Shown: positions 7,691 through 12,031 of the stretch, piece after piece | How the letters are laid out: each line of letters begins with the position of its first letter | Position numbering within the stretch: the first letter of the stretch is position 1 | Source: Pseudomonadota bacterium | GTDB lineage: Bacteria > Pseudomonadota > Alphaproteobacteria > Ferrovibrionales > Ferrovibrionaceae | Direction of reading: 5' to 3' | DNA: 14,194 nt | Assembly (NCBI GenBank): GCA_023433835.1 | Contig: JAEYTW010000282.1 | Location: 1-14,194, forward strand | Notes under the pieces: model-generated | Told to the model about the DNA's origin: nothing | The model's database searches: none | What the model saw: the letters and a program-made list of their open reading frames with translations, nothing else | Made by a program: the position numbers and the translations under genes

Positions 7691-9366
7691 CAGGCAACCC
7701 TCTGTTCGTCGGCCAGGCCGTGATGCAGCCCGACCGCCCGGCGCAGCGCGGCGTGGGCGTCGCCGGGCGCCCCGCGCCAGGCGACGTGATGGTCGGGACG
7801 GATCAGGGTAAAGTCGGCGGGATAGAGCTCGGCCAGGCCGGGCGCCTCCACCGCGACGACATCGAGCCGCAGGCCGAGCCCGGCGGCCTCCGCCAGCAGC
7901 GGCCCGGGATCGCCCCGGCGGCACAGCAGGGTGAAGTCGCGGCCGAAGCGATCCAGCAGGCTGTCGTCGTCGCCCAGCCACAGATGCGGGGCGCGGGCGC
8001 CCGGGCGGCTGGTCGGGACATAGCTGCCCGGCAGGTCGGGCACGGCCTCGCTGCCATCGGCGGTGACGATCGCCGATCCCTCGTAGCAGGCGCCGAGCTG
8101 GATGCCCGGGGTATCGAACTCGTCGGCCGCCACCCTGATGATATGGTCGGCCGCCTGGGCCCGGGACGCGGCGCCGGCCGCGCTGTCTTCCTCGATGTCC
8201 GGTCCGACCGGGCACTGCCCGACGGCACGCGCCAGCGACAGCGCGGCGCGGGTGTTGCGGAAGGCGATCGGGCGCCGTTCGGCCTCGTAGCTGTCGAGCA
8301 GCGCGGTGCCGCCCCAGCCTTCCACCGCGGCGGCAAGCTTCCAGCCGAGATTGGCGATATCCTCGATGCCCGTATTGACCCCGAACCCGCCGGTCGGCGT
8401 GAACAGATGGGCGGCGTCGCCGGCGATGATCAGCCGGCCGGCGCGATAGCGCTCGGCCACCAGCGCCTGGCCGGCGCGCCACGGCGCGCTCGACAGGATC
8501 TCGCAGGAAACCGGCCGGCCGACCGCACGCGCGATCACCTGGGCGGGGTCGATCGCCGCCGGATCGATCTCGGGGCCGAGCTGGACATGCAGCAGGAAGT
8601 CGTCGGGCCAGGCGATGGCCACCATCACCGCGCGGATCTCCGGCGTGATCGCCCAGTACTGCCAGGCCGGCGCAATGCCCATCGCGGCGCGCAGGCCCGG
8701 CGCCCGGAAATAGGTCGACAGCATCTGCCCGCCCATGAACGGCTGGTCGATACCGCCCTCGCCGTCGTAACGCGTGCGCATCGTGCGGCGGGTCAGGCTG
8801 CGCGCGCCGTCGCAGCCGACGACGTAGGCGGCGGCGATGCGGCGGCGGCGGCCCGTTCCCACCTCCTCGACCGTCGCGATGACGTCGCGGCCGCGTTCGT
8901 CCAGCTCGACCACGCGCCAGCCGAAGGCGACCGTCGTGCCGGGCGCGGCCCGCGCGCAATCGAGCAGCAGCGGTTCGAGATACCGTTGCGAGGCGCGGTA
9001 TTGCGGCTCCGGCGTCGGCCAGCTGGCATTGCCCGCCCGCGCGGCCGCCAGCGATTCCCGCTTCGAGGGCAGCGCGAGCCGGGCGAGTTCGTAACCGGCC
9101 AGCCGGGTCACGTAGACGGAATCGGTAGGATAATCATCCGGCAGCCCGGCGGCGCGAAAGGCCCGCGCAATTCCCAGGCGGCGGTAGAATTCCATCGATC
9201 GGGCGCTGTGGGTATTGGCGCGCGGGTGGGACAGCAGACCGGCGCGCTGCTCGACCACCAGGCAGCCGATGCCGCGCCGGCCGAGATCGCAGGCCAGCGC
9301 CAGCCCGACCGGCCCGCCGCCGACGATCAGCACGGCGACATCGCCGGGCAACCCTTCTTGCGCCAT
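7690..9366 (-). CDS. FAD-dependent aromatic-type monooxygenase (class A, PHBH/MhpA-PheA family)
   Basis: This 558-residue flavoprotein hydroxylase uses NAD(P)H and O2 to insert one oxygen into an aromatic or similar substrate. The N-terminal Rossmann motif is VGGGPVGLALACDLG (residues 15-29), with Glu39 (VVEQ) as the ribose ligand. The DG motif is YVVGCDGARSLTRR (181-194) and the GD motif is AGDAAHLFTPTGGFGVNTG (315-333) followed by DIANLGWKLA. The C-terminal region (about 450-550) ends in a thioredoxin-fold block with DFTLIRPDHHVAWRG, as in phenol hydroxylase, MhpA and related enzymes, so the length and three-domain layout are normal. It is the first gene of the operon, with a GGGAGGGCG ribosome binding site before the ATG. 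A palindromic operator lies in its promoter, so it is probably repressed by the divergent MarR protein. The precise substrate is not known. Confidence 0.9.
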   Translation of the reverse strand: MAQEGLPGDVAVLIVGGGPVGLALACDLGRRGIGCLVVEQRAGLLSHPRANTHSARSMEFYRRLGIARAFRAAGLPDDYPTDSVYVTRLAGYELARLALPSKRESLAAARAGNASWPTPEPQYRASQRYLEPLLLDCARAAPGTTVAFGWRVVELDERGRDVIATVEEVGTGRRRRIAAAYVVGCDGARSLTRRTMRTRYDGEGGIDQPFMGGQMLSTYFRAPGLRAAMGIAPAWQYWAITPEIRAVMVAIAWPDDFLLHVQLGPEIDPAAIDPAQVIARAVGRPVSCEILSSAPWRAGQALVAERYRAGRLIIAGDAAHLFTPTGGFGVNTGIEDIANLGWKLAAAVEGWGGTALLDSYEAERRPIAFRNTRAALSLARAVGQCPVGPDIEEDSAAGAASRAQAADHIIRVAADEFDTPGIQLGACYEGSAIVTADGSEAVPDLPGSYVPTSRPGARAPHLWLGDDDSLLDRFGRDFTLLCRRGDPGPLLAEAAGLGLRLDVVAVEAPGLAELYPADFTLIRPDHHVAWRGAPGDAHAALRRAVGLHHGLADEQRVA

Positions 9367-9395
9367 TGCGCCCTCCCTGGATTTGTTGTCGCCAA

Positions 9396-9423
9396 TTAAT
9401 AAAGTAACTTTACTTTATGTCAA
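9396..9423 (-). promoter_or_regulatory. Promoter of the monooxygenase-transporter operon
   Basis: Read on the minus strand, a consensus -35 TTGACA (9423-9418) is followed after 16 bases by a -10 TATTAA (9401-9396), putting the transcript start near 9388, about 20 bases before the ATG at 9366. The spacer is almost entirely filled by the palindromic operator at 9399-9418, a placement that would block RNA polymerase. Confidence 0.65.
9399..9418. promoter_or_regulatory. Palindromic operator 1, probable MarR binding site
   Basis: This is a perfect 20-base inverted repeat, ATAAAGTAA-CT-TTACTTTAT. It shares its 16-base core, AAAGTAA-N2-TTACTTT, with the palindrome ahead of the VOC gene. MarR dimers bind such 16-20 base palindromes, and the regulator gene is next door, so it is the obvious candidate to bind here. 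Binding itself is inferred. Confidence 0.75.
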
Positions 9424-9439
9424 GCGATCCCGGTGGCGA

Positions 9440-9477
9440 TTGACGGCATCGGCGATGGTAAAGTAGCAATACGAAGT
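9440..9477 (+). promoter_or_regulatory. Possible marR promoter with a degenerate operator copy
   Basis: A TTGACG box (9440-9445) lies 18 bases before TAGCAA (9464-9469), a weak promoter pair pointing at the MarR gene. GTAAAGTAGCAATAC (9458-9472) matches the left and central part of operator 2 (GTAAAGTAACATTAC) at 13 of 15 positions, but the right arm is lost. It may provide weak autoregulation. The MarR ATG at 9503 has no obvious ribosome binding site. Confidence 0.4.
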
Positions 9478-9502
9478 CGCCCGCCATTCCGGTCCACAGC
9501 GC

Positions 9503-10027
9503 ATGACGGCCAAGGTGAGACAGAAAAAATCGCTGCAGCCGGAGGAGGGTTTCTCCTGGCGCACGGAGCATATCGGCCGGCTGTTGCTGACCGCGTTCGA
9601 CTACTTCGAGTACCGCCTGCTGCAGCGGATTCACGCGGCCGGGTTCACCTATATCCGCTATGTCCACTTCAACGTGCTGCGCAACCTGGCGATGGCCGGC
9701 AACAAGATCGGCGACATCGCCGAGCGCGCCGGCATCACCAAGGCCGCGATGGGGCAGATGGTGACCGACTGCATGCGGCTCGGCATCGTCGACCTGACGC
9801 CCGATCCGAACGATGCGCGCGCCAAGATCGTCACCTACACCGCCGAGGGGCGCGCGCTGCGCGGCATGCTGCACCAGGCGGTGATGGACGTGGAGGCCGA
9901 GATGCGCGCGACCGTCGGCGATGCCGACATGGAGGCGCTGCGCCGCAGCCTCGACAAGCTCTGCGCCCACGCCCCGCGCGAAGGCGACCGGCCCCGGTCG
10001 CGCCGCAAGCGCCATCTGCCCGAATAA
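9503..10027 (+). CDS. MarR-family transcriptional regulator
   Basis: This is a 174-residue winged-helix regulator. An N-terminal dimerisation helix region (about 20-45) precedes FTYIRYVHFNVLRNLAM (48-64). The helix-turn-helix NKIGDIAERAGITKAAMGQM (67-86) is the MarR recognition unit, and the wing is DPNDARAKIVTYTAEG (101-116), matching the family's DxxDxRxxxxxLTxxG. Two C-terminal helices follow. The last about 20 residues are Arg/Lys-rich (RPRSRRKRHL), an unusual basic tail. It is transcribed away from the monooxygenase operon and lies between two near-identical palindromes, so it very likely represses both the operon and the VOC gene and is released by the pathway substrate or a metabolite, the usual mode for MarR proteins of aromatic pathways. 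The effector cannot be read from the sequence. Confidence 0.88.
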   Translation: MTAKVRQKKSLQPEEGFSWRTEHIGRLLLTAFDYFEYRLLQRIHAAGFTYIRYVHFNVLRNLAMAGNKIGDIAERAGITKAAMGQMVTDCMRLGIVDLTPDPNDARAKIVTYTAEGRALRGMLHQAVMDVEAEMRATVGDADMEALRRSLDKLCAHAPREGDRPRSRRKRHLPE

Positions 10028-10059
10028 GCCCATCGCCGCCTGCCGCCCGGTTTTTCCCG

Positions 10060-10091
10060 TTGCTCATTTAGTAAAGTAACATTACTTTACT
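10060..10091 (+). promoter_or_regulatory. VOC gene promoter with palindromic operator 2
   Basis: The palindrome AGTAAAGTAA-CA-TTACTTTACT at 10070-10091 is perfect over two 10-base arms and shares its AAAGTAA-N2-TTACTTT core with operator 1. A weak promoter pair TTGCTC (10060-10065) and TACTTT (10083-10088), spaced by 17 bases, would place the operator over the spacer and the -10. The VOC ribosome binding site GGGAGG (10105-10110) follows shortly after. Confidence 0.68.
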
Positions 10092-10118
10092 CATCACAAC
10101 GAATGGGAGGAAAAACCG

Positions 10119-10715
10119 ATGACCATGTCGCCCCAGCGCCCCGCCCGCCTGCGCTTCAGCCATTTCGGCATCAGCGTGCAGGACATCGCGCGCATGGAAG
10201 CCTTCTATACCGAGGTGCTCGGCTTCACGGTCACCGACCGCGGCTCGGTGCTCGGCCTCGATCTCGTCTTCCTCAGCCGCGATCCCGGCGAGCATCACCA
10301 GATCGTGCTGGGCACCGGCCGGCCCGACGGCATTCCGCCCAACGCGCGCAACCCGATGTTTGGTGCCTGCATCAACCAGATCTCGTTCAAGGTCGAGCAG
10401 CTCGACGAACTGCGCGTGCTCAAGGGCGCCCTCGACCGCTGGGGCCTTACCGAGGTGACGCCGGGCAATCACGGCCTGGCCTGGAGCCTCTATTTCCCCG
10501 ACCCCGAGGGCAACAACATCGAATGCTTCGTCGATTCGCCCTGGTACATCACCCAGCCGTTCTTCGAACCCTTCGACCTCGGCCGTACCGACCAGCAGAT
10601 CCTGGCCGACACCTACGAGATGTGCCGCAACGCCGCAGGTTTCCGTTCCTACTCGGACTGGCGGGCCGAGTTCGCCTGGAAGATGTCGAGCCAGCAGGCC
10701 GGCCGCGGCGCCTGA
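10119..10715 (+). CDS. Vicinal oxygen chelate (VOC) family protein, extradiol dioxygenase/glyoxalase-like
   Basis: This 198-residue protein is made of two beta-alpha-beta-beta-beta modules. The first begins LRFSHFGISVQD (His15 at the first metal position) and continues MEAFYTEVLGFTVTD, a very typical VOC block, then EHHQIVLG (His59/His60). The second begins INQISFKVEQLDEL and ends YFPDPEGNNIECF (Glu135 at the last metal position). In extradiol enzymes of the BphC type the second module starts with a metal-binding His; here that position reads Gln87, so the usual His-His-Glu set is His-Gln-Glu. Gln is an accepted ligand in some glyoxalases. It may therefore be a dioxygenase relative, an isomerase or a lyase acting on the monooxygenase product. 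It has its own MarR-type operator and so belongs to the same regulon. The tail from about residue 145 is specific to this subgroup. Confidence 0.85.
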   Translation: MTMSPQRPARLRFSHFGISVQDIARMEAFYTEVLGFTVTDRGSVLGLDLVFLSRDPGEHHQIVLGTGRPDGIPPNARNPMFGACINQISFKVEQLDELRVLKGALDRWGLTEVTPGNHGLAWSLYFPDPEGNNIECFVDSPWYITQPFFEPFDLGRTDQQILADTYEMCRNAAGFRSYSDWRAEFAWKMSSQQAGRGA

Positions 10716-10735
10716 GGTCGCTGGCCTGGATGCCA

Positions 10736-10784
10736 TCGTCACGGCCGGGCCTGACCGGCCTCCGCTTCCGCCCGCCCGTGACGA
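10736..10784. terminator. Long imperfect hairpin after the VOC gene, possible terminator
   Basis: TCGTCACGGCCGGGC (10736-10750) and GCCCGCCCGTGACGA (10770-10784) are inverted repeats of 15 bases with one mismatch around a 19-base loop. The hairpin starts 20 bases after the VOC stop and ends just before the riboswitch promoter. It lacks a following T-tract, so it is not a standard intrinsic terminator; insulation of the two units is inferred from position. Confidence 0.45.
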
Positions 10785-10800
10785 CGGCGCTGCAACGCGG

Positions 10801-10828
10801 TTGACAGCGCCGCCTCAACCTCTATCAA
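10801..10828 (+). promoter_or_regulatory. Sigma70-type promoter for the riboswitch transcript
   Basis: A consensus -35 TTGACA (10801-10806) is followed after 16 bases by TATCAA (10823-10828, four of six consensus bases). The predicted start near 10835 coincides with the first base of the riboswitch closing helix, which supports the assignment. Confidence 0.65.
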
Positions 10829-10835
10829 TGTCGCA

Positions 10836-11005
10836 CCGCCGGTTCCCGAAAGGGACGAGAGAGGGAACAGGGACCGTCTTCGGACGGAGGCCCTGGCTGC
10901 CCCCGCAACTGTGAGTGGCGAGCGTCGGATCACTTGTGGCCACTGGAGCAATCCGGGAAGGCCGATCCGGGGCGACGACCCACGAGCCAGGAGACCTGCC
11001 GGCGG
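10836..11005 (+). promoter_or_regulatory. Cobalamin (B12) riboswitch
   Basis: The leader carries the conserved cobalamin riboswitch elements in order: GGTTCCC (10841-10847), GAGAGGGAA, the core GGCTGCCCCCGCAACTGTGAG, GCCACTGG, GGGAAGGCC, and the B12 box GAGCCAGGAGACCTGCC (10984-11000). CCGCCGG (10836-10842) and CCGGCGG (10999-11005) form a perfect 7-bp closing P1 helix. A UUCG-capped hairpin, CCGTC-TTCG-GACGG (10874-10887), is one of the peripheral stems. This RNA binds adenosylcobalamin or related corrinoids and normally shuts down expression of the downstream transport or synthesis genes when cofactor is plentiful. It precedes a methyltransferase and a TonB-dependent receptor, the latter being a common riboswitch target (BtuB-like). 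Confidence 0.95.
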
Positions 11006-11010
11006 GCAGG
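10995..11010 (+). promoter_or_regulatory. Alternative hairpin overlapping the B12 box, candidate expression switch
   Basis: CCTGCC-GGCG-GGCAGG folds into a perfect 6-bp hairpin that uses the 3' half of the B12 box and the 3' strand of P1. It cannot coexist with the ligand-bound fold, so it may be the ligand-free alternative. No T-tract follows, so the downstream effect is unclear. Confidence 0.45.
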
Positions 11011-11212
11011 CGTCACTTCTCCTCGGGCGGGGTGCCTCGATGGGACGGAACTCTCCGGTGCGGTGACGCGCGCTGTGCGTGGGTTGCCGTCCGCCGGAGG
11101 TGATCGATCCCCCTCCCCGGAAGTGATCTGGCCGTCCGTTTCCGCTGTCCGCGGCGACGCGGCGCCGAATCCGGCAATCCCCACGGTCTGTCGTGTTGCT
11201 CGAGCCCGAGGG
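11011..11212 (+). other. Untranslated leader between riboswitch and second promoter
   Basis: I see no credible gene in this stretch. It does hold possible long-range pairings: CGTCAC (11011-11016) with GTGACG (11063-11068), GGACGG (11043-11048) with CCGTCC (11087-11092), and CTCCGG (11053-11058) with CCGGAG (11094-11099). Some of these may belong to the riboswitch expression platform. The frame continuous with the methyltransferase is open here, but the translation is Arg/Gly/Pro-rich and runs through the riboswitch, so it is not coding. Confidence 0.45.
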
Positions 11213-11247
11213 TTGCGGATGATGATATGTAACGTTATAACATTACA
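11213..11247 (+). promoter_or_regulatory. Second promoter with Zur-like palindromic operator
   Basis: TGTAACGTTATAACATTACA (11228-11247) is a palindrome with nine of ten base pairs matched, centred on GTTATAAC. It closely resembles proteobacterial Zur (zinc uptake repressor) boxes, which share the TGTTATAACA-like core. A promoter-like pair TTGCGG (11213-11218), 17 bases, TATAAC (11236-11241) places the -10 within the palindrome, so a bound repressor would block initiation. Transcripts from here would start near 11248, after the riboswitch, and lead straight to the ribosome binding site AGGAGG (11263-11268). The Zur assignment rests on motif resemblance only. Confidence 0.55.
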
Positions 11248-11275
11248 AAATTTCAGATCACCAGGAGGCGCCGGC

Positions 11276-12031
11276 GTGATCCGTCCTTCCGCGGTCTGGC
11301 CCGATGCGGCCGCCGCATTCTTTGCCGCCGGTCTCGACCGTTCCGATTACGCCGCCACGGTCGGCCGCGCCTTGCGCCGGGCGCTGGCGCCGGTCACCGC
11401 CCTGCTCGATATCGGCGCGGGCTCGGGCGTGCTCGGCCAGGCGATGCTGCAGCCGGGCAGCCGCTGGACGGCGGTCGAGCCCAGCCTGCATATGCGGGCG
11501 CGGCTGGAAAACACGGCAGGCCTCGTCCGTCCGCGGGTGATCGACGCCGGCTGGGAGGATCTGCCCGCCCTGGCGCGGCACGACGTGGTGCTCTGCGCCA
11601 ACATCCCCGGCCTGACCGACCGGCCGCGGGCGCTGCTTGAGATCTGCCGGCCGCTGGCGCGCCGCGCGATCGCCTGGGTGGTGCCGGCCCAGGCCGGCCC
11701 GCGCGGTCCCTGCCTCGCCGGCCTGTTGCCGCCGCATCTGCACGGCGAGGACGAGACGCCCGGCGTCGACCTGACGCTCGCCGCGCTGGCGCCCGGCGAC
11801 CGGCCTGGCCGGCGCGTCGACATCGACTGGACCTTCCGCGCGCTGTTCCCCGACCGGGCGGCGGCGCGCCGCTATTTCACCGACCATTACGGCGACCGCC
11901 TCGGCGGGGAAGCCGAACTCGACGCGGTGCTGGCACCGCAATTGAAGGCCGTGGCCGGGGGGCTGCAGGCCGAGGCGCGCAAGCGCAGCGCCATCCTGAT
12001 CTGGGCCGTTCCGGGGGAGACCGACGCATGA
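11276..12031 (+). CDS. Class I SAM-dependent methyltransferase, substrate unknown
   Basis: This is a 251-residue protein starting at GTG 11276, selected because AGGAGG sits seven bases upstream and the preceding open frame is riboswitch and leader. The Rossmann-like SAM fold shows motif I LLDIGAGSG (residues 43-51), the acidic residue after the second strand in TAVEPS (Glu68), VIDAGWEDLP (88-97) for motif III, and DVVLCANIPGL (103-113) for motif IV. The C-terminal half (about 140-235) has a variable insertion ending in a helix pair and the final strand SAILIWAVP. The substrate cannot be deduced. It is joined to the receptor gene by an ATGA overlap, which is unusual: receptor operons under B12 riboswitches usually contain transport or corrinoid-synthesis genes. 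A role in modifying a corrinoid, a metallophore or an imported ligand is possible but only inferred from context. Confidence 0.82.
   Translation: MIRPSAVWPDAAAAFFAAGLDRSDYAATVGRALRRALAPVTALLDIGAGSGVLGQAMLQPGSRWTAVEPSLHMRARLENTAGLVRPRVIDAGWEDLPALARHDVVLCANIPGLTDRPRALLEICRPLARRAIAWVVPAQAGPRGPCLAGLLPPHLHGEDETPGVDLTLAALAPGDRPGRRVDIDWTFRALFPDRAAARRYFTDHYGDRLGGEAELDAVLAPQLKAVAGGLQAEARKRSAILIWAVPGETDA

Noticed and set aside
7691..8959. Long minus-strand extension of the NTF2-like gene frame
   Set aside because: It overlaps the monooxygenase in another frame; the real start is ATG 7690, sharing a base with the monooxygenase stop.
7720..9399. Very long plus-strand open frame (559 codons) opposite the monooxygenase
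   Set aside because: Its translation is Gln/Gly/Arg/Asp-rich low-complexity sequence typical of an antisense frame in GC-rich DNA, and the minus strand has clear flavoprotein motifs.
10068..10742. Minus-strand frame of 224 codons opposite the VOC gene
   Set aside because: Composition is of the shadow type, and the plus strand has strong VOC motifs and a good ribosome binding site.
10934..11275. Upstream extension of the methyltransferase frame
   Set aside because: It runs through the cobalamin riboswitch and leader; the ribosome binding site at 11263-11268 supports GTG 11276.
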